Of a DNA stretch of 64,000 nucleotides, positions 21,659-33,257 are shown one piece after another (position 1 is the first letter of the stretch; every line of letters starts with the position of its first letter). The position numbers were made by a program, and so were the translations under genes. The stretch is from Stenopsyche tienmushanensis (lineage: Eukaryota; Arthropoda; Insecta; Trichoptera; Stenopsychidae): positions 558,001 through 622,000 of the forward strand of contig WACJ01000047.1 of NCBI GenBank assembly GCA_008973525.1, given 5' to 3'. The notes beneath the pieces were generated by a model, which ran no database searches, had not been told where the DNA came from, and worked only from the letters and a program-made list of their open reading frames with translations.

Positions 21659-21664
21659 AATAAA
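21659..21664 (+). terminator. Candidate polyadenylation signal of NDUFB4
   Basis: AATAAA about 35 nt after the NDUFB4 stop codon, with a T-rich run following. Confidence 0.6.
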
Positions 21665-21774
21665 TTATTGTTTTTTTTTCCAAATCTAAAGATATTTTTA
21701 TTTATTCCACGCGCATGCAATATACACAAACCTAGCTAAAATTGATAATAACTTTATTGCAATAAAATAAAAAC

Positions 21775-22490
21775 AGGCAAAGGAGGCCCGCAATAAAATA
21801 AAAACAACAATATTTTCGACCGATTGCAAAATTTAAATAACCTATCCAATCAGTCTTCTTTGGACAACTTCTTTTTGTAATGAGAATTCATAATCATTTT
21901 GTAGACATGTTCAGGAATGGCGTCCGATCGTGAGGTGCTCTGAAAAGTGGACCGATTGGACACACAGATTTTGCAGCCACTCTATCCTCTTTTAGGGCAT
22001 TTTTTATCATCATGGAAGCATGATGATAGGAAGGAGAAGGAATAAACAGCTCGGGTCAGAGGAGGGTACCCATGTTTCTTTGTCTCAGATGTGAAGTGAT
22101 GGATCTATGTTTCATTCTGAATTGCTGCAAAAACTCTGTTTTATTGCTGTGAAACATCGCTATACACTCAATTGAAACATCATCACGACGCTGTTTTTAT
22201 TCCATTGTGAGCAAACGTGACACCCATCTTGCGCACAGCTTTCTTATGTCCAAATTTTCAGTCAATATGCGATGTAGAATATTGACTGAATGTAGCAAAC
22301 AATGTAGCTTGTTAAAACTTAAGTTTTATAAGGTAGACACTTTCTATCAAAGTATTTTTTTTTAAAACAGTAAAGACCATCTATACGTTAGGTCTGGTAC
22401 TTTTGGGACCACCTTTGTACATTTTAAAATATGCATTATAATAATATTTAATATATTGCGTTTATTATTATGCGTATATTACTCTGTTGA
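21775..22490. repeat. hAT-like repeat family A, copy 2, with nested mariner scrap
   Basis: It contains the family blocks GGCAAAGGAGGCCCGC, ATGGCGTCCGATCG, GAAAAGTGGACCGATTGGAC and ATCTATACGTTAGGTC. Between about 22050 and 22360 an extra segment not present in the 35.81-kb copy reads, on the minus strand, as degenerate mariner transposase (IHHFTSETK after NET, compare family DETWIHHFTPETK). So a second element landed inside the first. Confidence 0.6.
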
Positions 22491-22574
22491 AAGAGCACTG
22501 ATACATAACATGCAAGATTATGAAGAATAAACAAGATTTATCAATTCTTTATTGAACATTAGATGGGTTTAGAC

Positions 22575-22831
22575 CAGCAGCTTTTAAACTGGGGTCCGCG
22601 AAAATATAAAAAAAAACATTTATCTATACTTGAACAAGATATTTTGTGGATTTTTTTACAGAAAACATTGTAAGAAGATCTATTTTGACCAAGAGATATT
22701 TATTTGTTTGAAAAATCAAATCAGAAGAGTTGGGATAGGGTTTGCCAAAAAAAATTTGTTCAAGAGTGGGTCCACAAAAGAAATTTTGCTCAAGAAGGGG
22801 CCCATAGACTACATAAGTTTAAGAACCGCTG
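22575..22831. mobile_element. hAT-type MITE with perfect 8-bp target duplication
   Basis: A 257-bp element runs from CAGCAGCTTTTAAACTGGGG to AGTTTAAGAACCGCTG (inverted: CAGCGGTTCTTAAACT). It is flanked on both sides by GTTTAGAC (22567-22574 and 22832-22839). CAG-type ends and an 8-bp duplication define a hAT insertion. Its interior has no transposase. Confidence 0.85.
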
Positions 22832-23039
22832 GTTTAGACAATAATGTGTTTCAATAACATGTTTTTCTTTAAAAAATATATTTTCTATTCTGTGATATCT
22901 TTGAAAGCAGTCTCTAATATGCAGTCTTGGTTTTTGACTACACTTCTTTCGGTGACTTTATTTTTGCCTTTTTGGAGTACTATTTTTTAATATCTTAAGA
23001 AACGAGAATACCTAATTACAGTTAAACGTAACTTGTAAA

Positions 23040-23640
23040 GCTTAATTCAAATTCTGCTAAGTATCTCTGAAGCTTGTCAATTTCTTCACTCTTAAAAGGC
23101 GACTGACTCACCACGGTGTTCGTGATAAGGTCACTTAGACACTTAAGAGCATTCAGAGAAGTTATAAACTGATACATGAATAAATAGAGCTAAAATTTGT
23201 ATGGTTCCTTGTGTAGTGGCTGAGAGCACATACGATCGGAATGGTAAAAAAGCTTTGGTGGCTGAGAGTAGATAAACGACCGTAAAGGGTTAATTGGGTC
23301 AAGTATATTTTCAATATTTGCTAATGAATCAAATTAAAAATTGACAAATGGATTATGTATAGTTATTACAGCGCCTGCTTTGCCATGTCCTTGTTACAGC
23401 TGTCTATCAATGGAAAATAATTACAATACTGTTCAAACTCAACTGTTCATGCTCAAATTTAATACATCCTTTTGTTGTTTTGATGAATTTTCTATAAAAT
23501 TGAAAATTCCATTCTAAAATTAAACAAATTGTCGACAACATTACTCAATGGACTCTCTTCCTGCTAGGATTTCTTCGGACTCTTGCTAAATTTATCTTCT
23601 CCAGCACAAAGTAAATAATGGATAAAAAAGTTGTGGTATA
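23040..23640. other. Spacer between NDUFB4 and TRAPPC5 with lone GGGTTAA end
   Basis: No gene is seen. At 23282-23292 there is TAAAGGGTTAA, resembling a piggyBac right end, preceded by a CG-containing stretch, but no matching left end nearby. Confidence 0.35.
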
Positions 23641-23646
23641 TAGTTT

Positions 23647-23652
23647 TTTATT
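23647..23652 (-). terminator. Candidate polyadenylation signal of TRAPPC5
   Basis: TTTATT on the plus strand reads AATAAA on the minus strand, about 170 nt past the TRAPPC5 stop codon. Confidence 0.4.
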
Positions 23653-23818
23653 CTTATAATGCATTGCATAAAAAAATTGAACATGTCATCTATAAATTCA
23701 AAATTATGCACTTGTAAACAATATGAATAAAATTTTCATAGCACCTAAATAGGAAAAAAAAAATATAAAATGGTTGGTTGACAAAATATTCACCAGAATT
23801 GTGAAATTTACGAATCAA

Positions 23819-25810
23819 TTAACTAATGTCTTCGAGCATTTTGTCTCGAGCTATGACAGTGTCTTCAAATTTAACCATATATGTTGTTCCATCATGCCAA
23901 TGAGCTGTAACTTTGGCTGGCTGAAAATAAATAAGCACTTGTTAATTTAAAATATATATAACAGTGGCGTGCAATCCATGGATGCTGTGGATGCGGTGCA
24001 TCCCTAAAAATTCATACATCATCCCTTGGTTGCAATCACTATAAGGTCTTATAATTTCTACAATTTATTTAATAAACACAATTTAGGCAACTAGATTATA
24101 TCATTGGTGAAATGTGACAAATGGGGAGGGTCTTGTTAACAAAATAATGTTTAGATCAGGCGTTTCCAACCTTTTTCCTAAATCGACCCCCTTACATTTT
24201 TCTCTATAGCATACATCATACAACACATTCATAATACTAATAATTGCACATTAATAACTCAAATATAAGAATTTGGACAAAAAATTAGAATAAAGCAGTT
24301 TATTACATGCAAAAAAAGTCAACGTGTGGGTCATAGGTTGGCCGTCCCTGCTGTAGACCCTTTTTAAATTCTCATCAACTCCCGAGGGGTCCATCTGGAT
24401 CTCATTAGGAACCCCTGTTCTAAAGTGACAATTTTGTTATCACATAACGCAAAAATTGTATCGTACAATTTTTGAATTGAAACTTGTATAGGTATGGTAG
24501 AGTAAATTGACTTGAACATCACTAAAAGTGAAAATCCAACCGGTAGCTGGTTGGAAAAAGAGGAGAATCGTTTGTGTTCTCCCTGTATCCGTCGCATACA
24601 TCATCTTTATTTTTAAGTTAACTATTATAAACCTTCAATTTTTTTTAATTCTTTGGCATATTTCAGATTTGAATTAACAAAATCACAAAAGGAATAATAT
24701 TTTTAGATTAATTACAGCAGACACTATACAAGATATTATACTTACAAATCCACTTTTAGTTAACACAGCTTCAATAATCCCAGCATTAAATGATGCGCAG
24801 TTCAATGTTTGCTTATCTTTGGGAACACTAATATACTTATTAACCTATAAAATGTATAAACACATTAAAAATAAATTTATATTTAAAAAATCATTTTTGT
24901 ATTTAATCTTATTTTTAATTGGATTTTTTTTGTATAATCTATTTAATTTCTTACCAATGCTTCTTTTTCCATTATGTAATAAGTGCGGTTGTCATCATTT
25001 GCACGTTCCAGCTTGTCAGCTTCTTTGCCGAACAGAGTCTAAAAACATAAAAAATAAAGTAAATTAATTGATTAAATAAAAAAGTAGTTACTTTATTATT
25101 TATTGTATTAAGCCTGATAGCTAAAACATGAATTCTGGCATAATAAAAATCTATTTTCCGTTGCCTACTTTATCGTTCTAAAATCGCCGAATTGAGAGGG
25201 TCAACCTGAAATAGGAAAGCACTCAATCTCGAATCCGTTCCGTGAGACATCCGTTAATTAAAACTAAGAAACCCTCAGTTTTACAATACCACTTAAAACT
25301 GAGGGTTTCTTAAACATTTCTCATAAGTATCGATTTCATATTAGCCAAGTTTGTCGCTATTTGGTGTTTAATATTATCCAATACTATAATTTTAAGAAAC
25401 TTAAATTGAGCATACCTTCCACAGAGTAGTTTTGATAAAATACAACATGCTCAGTAGTTTGATTTCTCTTTTGCTGTTCTTTTCTCGAACAAAATACAGA
25501 TCGATTATTCGACTTCCAACATCTTGACCCATTTCTGCCAATCTAAAATATTGTAAGTGACAATTATTCAATATTCATCTATGGCAATTCACAAGTCTTT
25601 TACATGTTATACATTATTAATGAAGCAACGTTTTATATGATATAAATGATTAATGGATTACTTGTTCTGCAGTTCTGGTACAGAACAGACACGATTCAAA
25701 CAATATTGTACGAGCTCAGAAAATAGAAGGGCATAGCAACTGAGCGCTACTTCTCCTTTGCCACGGCTCAACGGCCGCTCTAAGATCCCGCCTTTCAGTC
25801 TAGAAGACAT
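23819..25810 (-). CDS. TRAPPC5: TRAPPC5, TRAPP complex core subunit (Trs31 family; five exons)
   Basis: The exons, in transcript order, are 25810-25662, 25542-25416, 25038-24955, 24844-24746 and 23920-23819. Phases fit throughout, giving 186 residues against 188 in human. TRAPPC5 belongs to the Bet3-like fold family of the TRAPP core, which tethers vesicles at the ER-Golgi and activates Rab1/Ypt1. Visible family blocks are RPLSRGKGEVALS near the N-terminus, ALLFSELVQYC, LFGKEADKLERANDD, YISVPKDKQTLNCASFNAGI, and GFPAKVTAHW near the C-terminus. The ATG at 25810 is chosen by alignment and is preceded by a CG-dense short promoter stretch. Intron 4 (23921-24745) is crowded with repeats. Gene appears intact. 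Confidence 0.97.
24157..24350. mobile_element. hAT-like MITE in TRAPPC5 intron 4
   Basis: It starts CAGGCGTTTCCAACCTTTTTCC and ends GGTTGGCCGTCCCTG (inverted: CAGGGACGGCCAACC). Flanks GTTTAGAT and CTGTAGAC could be a decayed 8-bp duplication. A further CAGTGGCGTGC end at about 23963 suggests another old hAT copy in the same intron. Confidence 0.6.
24478..24600 (-). repeat. Unclassified repeat family B, copy 2
   Basis: It carries ACTTGAACATCACTAAAAGTG, AGCTGGTTGGAAAAAGAGG and GTATCCGTCGCATAC, matching copy 3 at 49.13-49.28 kb directly and copy 1 at 14.76-14.97 kb in inverted orientation. Confidence 0.6.
25145..25258 (-). repeat. (ATC)n-ended retroposon, copy 2 (fragment) in TRAPPC5 intron 2
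   Basis: The blocks TCGTTCTAAAATCGCCGAATT, GAGAGGGTCAACCTGAAATAG and GAAAGCACTCAATCTCGAATC match 48.40-48.48 kb in the same direction, so only the distal part of the family is present here. It stops immediately before the hairpin at 25265. Confidence 0.7.
25265..25312. repeat. Perfect 19-bp inverted repeat (hairpin) in TRAPPC5 intron 2
   Basis: TAAGAAACCCTCAGTTTTA at 25265-25283 is exactly complementary, in reverse, to TAAAACTGAGGGTTTCTTA at 25294-25312, with a 10-nt loop. It directly follows a retroposon fragment. Confidence 0.85.
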
Positions 25811-25880
25811 TATTTTTCGATCGCACTCCTTACGATCAAAACAATCGTGTTCGCGAACACGCTAAACGTCAAACTGCTAA
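25730..25880 (-). promoter_or_regulatory. CG-dense TRAPPC5 start region
   Basis: About 150 bp covering the first coding exon and the upstream side of the TRAPPC5 ATG hold many CG dinucleotides within otherwise AT-rich flanks, as at the cathepsin L and MDM-family starts. No TATA box is obvious. Confidence 0.35.
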
Positions 25881-26876
25881 ACGACAGTGTTGCCATTTCT
25901 ACAAATATGTACACCCAAAATGAACAACGACCACATTTAATATAAATCATATTTAAATATATAAATTCATATATATTCATTATTAACATAATTATTTTAT
26001 CGCGATTTAAGTATAGATTAAGGCATTTTATAATTAAAGTATATTGAAATACGCATGCGAAATTAAGAGTTGTGATTTTTCGACTGGCAATATTAAACCA
26101 CAGATTGTTACTGTGAATTTACATGCCAAATGTAAATATTAGAATCTAAGATTTTGTCGAATTGCCGGAAAAAATGTTATACACAAACCAAACCATTTTT
26201 TAATAAATAAAGGATTAGTTATTATGATTTATTTTCATTCTAATCCAAATGCTATATTTTATTTTGTTTTGTGTATATATTTTCTTATACATGCTATTTT
26301 TCATGTTTTTATTATATTTTAAATCCAAGTTCCTTTATCTGTATATTTTCAAAGTTGAACTTGTGCTTTCATATTAATATTGAAAATTTATTTTAATATA
26401 TATTTCTCTATTTTAAAATCTAGTGTTTCAGCAAAAATAACGGTTTTATTATCGGTTTTCGGTTCTGTTCTTAATTAAAAATTAAAAAAAACATTTAAAG
26501 ATATTGAATCAAAGCCGATTTTCCTCTTTTATCAATTTAATTAAATAACTAACAATTGTCCTATAAATAGTCTTCGATAACAAAGGCTTTATTTTCTACT
26601 TTATCGTTACAAAGTTCATGATGAATAACTGATAGTTCGTAGTTAATAATAAGCGATTTCTTGTCTTAGTCAGCGCATTTACGCAATACCGAAAAATATT
26701 TATAAAATAACATTTAAAAATATACAGTGACTAAATTTACATTGACATTTTCACTTAAGATTTGAATGATTTAAAATCATAAACTTTTTGTGTAAAGCAT
26801 GTAAGAATTAAAAAAAGGAAGAATAAAGGACAAGCAAGAAAAATAAATATAAATGTATCAACCCAAAAATATACCA

Positions 26877-27834
26877 CAGTGTACTCTCGATTATCCGTGC
26901 CTGAAAAATATTAATTAGTTTTTAATTTTTTTCTTATATGATTATGAGACGCACATAACAAACGAACATAATATTAAAAGAAATATAGGTCAAAATTATA
27001 GAAACAAAATTCTTTAAAGCGATAAGGATGATTTAACTACCAAAGCAAATCCCTGTTCTCGTGTCTTAATTAAATAAAATGAAACTTTTGGCGATTGGGG
27101 CAACAATGAAACATCGATCTTTCAAGGGAACCGGAAATAAAAAATCTTCCTGTCGATTATTATAGCCTGAAAGGGCAATGGATGGACAGGCAGATTTTTA
27201 TGATTGGTTCAAAATGAAATGGGTTCCAGAGGTGCAAGATAGTATCAATGTAGCGTTGGATAACTTGGAGCGGGGGTGGTTGCACGCGGGTCCGTTCTGC
27301 TCTCGGGCCGTTATGTAGCCGAGCGGTGGGATGGAGGGGGACGGGCGTCGAAAGAGTCGTAGAAAGTGTTTCGTCATAGATAACTTTTTTTATTAATCAC
27401 GAGAGATATATCTGGTCGCGGGGAGCATGACACTTTCTGAGAAAGATGACAACTCGATCAATTTTTGGGAAAAAAAAGATATTTGATGATATTTAATGGA
27501 ATAACACAATCTTGGTCAAAAGTAAATCCAGAGATACTTGTTCGATCATGGAGAAAGATTCTTCTTAGCATGAAACATATATAATGCATTCTGAAGATAA
27601 AGAAAGCAATGATATATCTGAAATATGTGGATTATTGGTAACGCTTAGCACTAACTACTAACGGCCACTTGCCTGCTTAGCTATAAGCGGTTTTTTTTTA
27701 ATAAATAAAGAGGATTTAAATTATGAAACCAAATTTTGTATCGTAAATATGATATTATATTCGAAACCAAGCAGAAATTTAATGACTTGGAGATAGGATG
27801 AGATGAGCCCCCGGATAATCGCCGGAGTCTAGTG
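26877..27834 (+). mobile_element. Tigger/pogo element with dead transposase
   Basis: The left end CAGTGTACTCTCGATTATCC and the inverted right end CACTAGACTCCGGCGATTATCC are Tigger-like. Inside, on the plus strand, broken frames resemble the DDE transposase: DFYDWFKMKWVPEVQDS at about 27195-27250 (family LFxDWFxxxFVPEV) and ITQSWSKVNPEILVRSWRKI at about 27500-27560. Frameshifts and stops show it is inactive. The stretch 27260-27370 is unusually GC-rich for this window. A second end (GTGTACTCCCGATTATCTGCC, from 27832) abuts the right end, so another copy once lay next to it. Confidence 0.8.
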
Positions 27835-27859
27835 TGTACTCCCGATTATCTGCCATGAG

Positions 27860-30800
27860 TTAGATATGAGCAAGAGTTGAGTATGGAAAATTAAACTGTT
27901 TTAAATTCTTAAGTTTGATACGTTTATTTAAGAAAAACTATATATAAAGCTATTGCATTATGTAGATAAATATATGATTGCTAAAAAAGAGCCAAATTAC
28001 TTTAAAGCTTGTTAAAGTGCCTTCTAGGAATTTCTCATTAGATAAAGGAATGCCATCAACTGAAGAAAAGATATTTCCGTTTGATGAGAGCATTGCACTC
28101 ATCTGCCTCGAGGCTTTAACACATTCCATCTGCCTCGAGACAGGATAAGAAACCTTAAAAACAGTTCCATATCTTGCTTAAAATATACATTTTTCCCTGA
28201 TCAAACCAAATATAAGCACATGTGAAACTTGTTTCGACCGCGACCTTTGAGTAATTTAAGTCCATATTTATGAGAAGGTTCAAAAGTGCATCAAAGCTTA
28301 CGTTTGAACTTATGCACCTCAAACAGCACAAATTCAAGAATAGACTTGCATCTAGGGTAAGTAACGGATACGAGGCTAAGACTCAATTTGTGGACTTCAG
28401 CACGAACAAACATGCTCTGTAAATGCCAGGATGTACAAAATGAAAGTAAAATATGGTTCCCAAAACCAATATTTTTCTATGACGCTGAAAAAACTGAAGT
28501 ATTTTAATTAAATTAATTGCTATGTGCATTAAGCATTTATTCGCAAATTTATTTATTATTATTCGTAATAAAAAAAAACTAACATCGTTATGAAGTATTG
28601 TGCAAGGATATTTAATATATGCTGCTATGTTTGACAAGCTTTTATTTAATGAGCGTTCCCACGGAAGCACAGACGGCAGAAAACGCATTTAAGCTTTTAT
28701 AAGACATATTTTATTTACTATTATAAATTTTCTGACAAAACACCTCGTTGTAGTTAAAAATGTAGAATAAAATTATTCTTGCTAACTAATTATCTACGTT
28801 CCAACATTGCTGTTGTTCCAATATAAAAATTGTTTAGAATCAGACTTATCGTGATTTAGTTTTTTTACCACAACCGACCGATAATTGTTGTAGGGCCGTG
28901 TATTTGTGGTAGATTTGCTACAATCATTAAAATATTATTGAAAAACAACGCCTATTTCGCCACTCACTCATACATCCTCTCATATTTATAGAATTGCTAT
29001 TCAAATACCCTAATTCTAGTTTAGCCATACATGGAAGGCAAAGGACCAATACATAAAAGCCTAGAAAAATGTCTATGGAAATCGCATATGTTCTATAACG
29101 AAGAGCATAAAGAATGTTTGCATATGGTTATCATGATGAAACATCATTTGTTAGGCCAGAAGACTGGCACGAAGAGTTGGTGGTTGATTTCTTCAATTGT
29201 GTGTTGAATGGGACAATCAATTTAATTGAAGACAGAGTTTGTTCAATATCCATTCACGGGAAGAAGACATTGAAGGTGTTATATACTCTTATTTTATAAG
29301 TTCATAAGATGTAATTGTATGTTCTTTCCAGTCTCACTTTAATATTATGTCCCTATCTTGGCTTGTAATATGACCCTGTTATCTTTGCAATTTGACTATC
29401 GAAATCTTTATTTGTGTCTACTCTTACAAACCAATCTATTTATTAATGTATTTTATTTGAATCTCTTTTTGTTGAATTTCATCCCCTATTCTGTCATGAT
29501 GATACAAGCATAAATTTCCTTCAAGATCTCTCTGAGACGCAACAGATGTTTGAATCAACACTCCATGGGTAACATAAACGAACTTGCAACATGCTAAATA
29601 AAGATACTCGTATAAGTTTTGAAGAAACCGAGCTTCCATTTGTAGAATCCTAAGATCGATAAACATCAACGCAGAGTCTCGCATAACCTCCATGTTTTAT
29701 TTCTGTATCCATTTGATCACCTGGATAAGCATATTGAAAAGCGATTTTGTGACCATCTCAATAGTAAATTTGGATAATTATACTGTTAAATTTACTGAAA
29801 AAGGCTTTCTAAAGTACATGGAGTAAGAGGTGAAAATTAATATGATACTCAAATGCACCTCATAATCATTCCCACGCTTGCAATGGTATAAAGGCAACGA
29901 AAGATTATGTTGTTATCGTTGTATAGTTCTTCTACTAATCCATCGATGAGGAATCATCATAAACTGAAAAAAAACTACCCTGGATGGAAGAAAAGAAGAG
30001 ATAAATCTTAGTTGGCGATAATTGGAAGTCAAGCTCGATTTTTTTAAATTTCATGTTGTTCATTAATTAAATTCTTTGGAATTGAAAAAAAAAATATATC
30101 TACACATAGTAATGCATTACACATAAGCGATTAAAATGAATTAAAAATACGTGCGAACTTATGAACCAACCTGATATTTATGAGCAATCCTGCTCGAATC
30201 GAGACAAGTTAAAATTTGCACACAGTATCTCCGGTGACCTCACATGATAACATTTCCAAATTGAGGTGTTCTTTTTGTCTAGTTTCATCAATTTAAGACA
30301 TCGAATAATATTTTGATTTAAAAATTCTTTGAAAACCCACTTGGTATTAATGTTTCATAAATTAAAGCTAAAAAAACTCATATTATTAAAAAAAACATGC
30401 AAAAATATAATTTTTCACAGTTTATATAGAGGATAAAGAAAGATATCGATCTTATGTGACGATTCTATAGCTTTTTTATTATTGTCATATAATGTTTGAT
30501 TTAAGCTTCTATAGAGCACAAAAGAGAAAACTGTACACTTTTGTTTACAAGTTTTTGTTTCAATCGGCGAATTTCACTTTGAAAGTTGCCAATTATTTCG
30601 GTCAGAATGCAGTGATAAATGAGCCGATAAGTCGATACAAGTCAACAAATATTAAAATTGATATGTTGTAAGCAATTAAGAACTAATGACAAATAAGAAC
30701 TAACAATCGATAATAGTCTATTTAATCTAAATATGAGCCAATGAACTTTTATGATCGAAAAAGGCAATATTTCACAGCATTCAACCAATCAATGAAATTT

Positions 30801-32320
30801 TCATTTATTTTCTAAATTGTTGTTAAAGATATTAAATTGATCTTGTCAAGGAAAAGATCTGATCCAGCAGTCGAATAATTACTGATTAAATTACGTCTTA
30901 CACTTACATTACACAAGTAAGTACATTATTTAAAAATATATTTTATCCACGCATGCAATTCTATGAACGAAAATCAAGAAAGAATATATTGAAAGTATAT
31001 ATATTGGAAAATAATATTGAGGAACTCACTTAGAGATAAATAAACAAGATAAATTAAAAATATGGACTCGAGACACCGATAGATCTTCGAAGGTACGTTA
31101 CTTTATTAAAGTAAGCATTTACCTGTTATGACAAAAAAGTTAAGGAAATAAGTAAAAAGCTTTACAAATAAGCCTGGTCTCTTTAATAAAAAAGGTATGC
31201 TTGCCTACACTACAATTACATAAAAACATCACCGATGACATCAGAAACAAAAACTATTAACGTACTACACACCTCTCATATCTATTTCTTATTATTTTTT
31301 GTATAAAATTCGACTAATGGCCATTTCGATATATGTCCAAGGATAATCGAAAAAACTGCTTAAATTCACGAGGCAATAAAAAAATTTATATATTGTTATA
31401 GCTAATATGAATACACTGATCTGGTCATAAACTCAAAATTGAAATGATCAGTTAGCTATTTGACAAGTTATCTTACTCTTTATTTGGCAAAAATTTCACG
31501 TTAGTGGTATCTGTTTCAATGGATATGAAATTGTTTGACGAAAATATTTACATCTTGGGTGGATTCTTAATCAAATTGCAAAGGAATTCTTGAACGATTA
31601 CGGGTTTAAGGGTTTATTTAAAGATTATGCAGTACTGAAAATTCCATCACAAAAAGGATCCTCTCATTATGATATTTTGAGAGACTATTACTAAAGAAAT
31701 CGAATCCAGCCTTACAACACTCGTCAGACTTCATTTGGCATTTTTATTTCCCTGTAACCATTTTGATGCAGCATCAAAAGTCTCGTGAAAAGAGCATACG
31801 ATATTAAGCAAATGTCGTTATTTAAAGAATTTATTCTCGTTAGTTTTACACTATACATATATTGCTTTACCACAAGATTTGTATTGCTTTGCAACATTGC
31901 AAGTTTGTGCATTGCATTAACGATGCAATAAACATGTCTAAATTTGGACAGTTGACCTCGTCCTGTTTATTCGTAGAAACTGGCATTGTTAGATTATCAA
32001 TTATTTTGGCACTATACAAAGTAATCCTATCACCTGTCAAGTGATAAGGAAGAAAATTTTCCATGATCAAAGATTGATTAATTTCTGTGCAAGTTGTTTC
32101 GTGAAAATTCACTTGAAATAGTCTTATCTCCTTTAAGCAATATATAAAAATATCGTATCTCATATAATACCAGTAAATAGTTTCATTTTTAAGTAATAAA
32201 CATTTCATTTCCAGTAAATATGCTTGAATACTTTGCTATGATTAAGAATTGAGTATAAATTTAATATAATAGGGCAATGTAGCTACTCAAACATGCAAGA
32301 CTGAGAATAATTAATTATTC
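27860..32320. other. Gene-poor AT-rich stretch
   Basis: About 4.5 kb without a recognised gene. A 13-bp block (CATCTGCCTCGAG) is repeated near 28100 and 28128. Near 29240, GTTCAATATCCATTCACGGGAAG matches the (ATC)n-ended retroposon family and is a tiny fragment. Moderately long frames near 28383-28688 (-) and 29114-29299 (+) match no family I know. Confidence 0.4.
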
Positions 32321-32327
32321 TTACGCT

Positions 32328-32880
32328 TTGAGTAGGGAATCCAGTCTTTTCAGTTTTTGATGCTCATGAATCCCGGGATTAGTAAACGTAATCCCGAAAA
32401 AATCGGAATTGATCGTTCACCTCACCAGCACGTCGGAGGCTACTAAATTGAGACATTCTTGCCGAAATCTGGACGCTTGGAAACGTCCAGGGGCAGTAAC
32501 TGTCTAATCTATGTGTACATATATACATTACGTATGTATATATTTTTCAAATTGGTATATTAACCTTTCCTTACCGGTGATGTATTTACTACACCTCGAC
32601 TCTAATAATGGGAATATCGATATGAAATATAATAGATACGGGATTCAGAATTGTTGTATTGCTCCGTAATATAATTACGAATCACATCAAAGTATTATAG
32701 TATATAAGTATTCATCTGCAGCGACGGAAATAAATAATTTGTCGGGAAATCGAGAATTTTGCGAGTTTTAGTCCGTGTCTCAGCAGAAAGAAGTTTTATT
32801 TATCTATTTTGAATTGTATTTTTTTTTTTTAATAAATAAAATTCTGGATGGGGGATTCGGGATTGGATTCCCTAGTTTTG
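32328..32880. mobile_element. Nonautonomous DNA transposon with TAGGGAATCC ends, carrying a nested MITE
   Basis: The left end is GAGTAGGGAATCCAGTC and the right end, inverted, is CTAGGGAATCCAATCCCG, with CCCGGGATT-type inner blocks. A copy of the TTAA-type MITE is nested at 32560-32670. The right end matches the fragment at 17119-17140. No transposase coding. Confidence 0.55.
32560..32670. repeat. TTAA-type MITE family, copy 3
   Basis: It starts TTAACCTTTCCTTACCGGTG and continues GATGTATTTACTACACC and GGGAATATCGATATGAAATA, the inverse orientation of copies 2 and 4. It breaks off after about 110 bp. Confidence 0.7.
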
Positions 32881-33059
32881 AGAGGATTGGATCTTTCAAA
32901 AATTAATTGTCAAGAAATCTCTAAGAAACAGTATTAAAATATATTTCGAGAGATATAATCAGAAAGAAATTGAAATAAACATCAACCGGGAGAATTTCTG
33001 AATCAATTACATCCTGCAGATTGGATTTTTAAGTATTTAAAAGTGTAACGTAAATCTTT

Positions 33060-33130
33060 ATCTCAGTTCTTGCAAGGAAGGGCGATACTGGACTTCATGT
33101 ATTCCAGAAAGCTCTTTCCCATAAAATTAA
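33060..33130 (-). repeat. (ATC)n-ended retroposon, copy 3 (scrap)
   Basis: TGCAAGGAAGGGCGATACTGG and ATTCCAGAAAGCTCTTTCCCA correspond to the GGAAAGGAGGGACTGGACTC and CTCCAGAAAGCACTTTCCAG blocks of the 48.3-48.9 kb copy. Confidence 0.5.
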
Positions 33131-33237
33131 CATAACACGAGAACATGAAAGTGAACCATTAGGGCGAGAGAGGATGTATTTTCCAACTACAACAAAAAAC
33201 TTAACATGCACCCCGACTGTGTATTTTAAGATCTTGC

Positions 33238-33257
33238 CATATGGCAGCTGCCATATG
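33238..33257. repeat. Perfect 20-bp palindrome
   Basis: CATATGGCAGCTGCCATATG equals its own reverse complement. It lies in spacer DNA with GATC-containing flanks. Function unknown; possibly the centre of a decayed inverted repeat. Confidence 0.8.

Noticed and set aside
19998..23292. TTAACCCTTT at 19998 paired with AAAGGGTTAA at 23292 as one piggyBac element
   Set aside because: The interval contains NDUFB4 exon 2 and unrelated repeats, and the subterminal sequences differ, so the two ends probably belong to different insertions.
28095..28142. Repeated CATCTGCCTCGAG blocks as a CRISPR-like or satellite array
   Set aside because: Only two units; no array.
28383..28688. 101-codon minus-strand frame
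   Set aside because: Hydrophobic, AT-driven composition with no recognised motif and no splice context.
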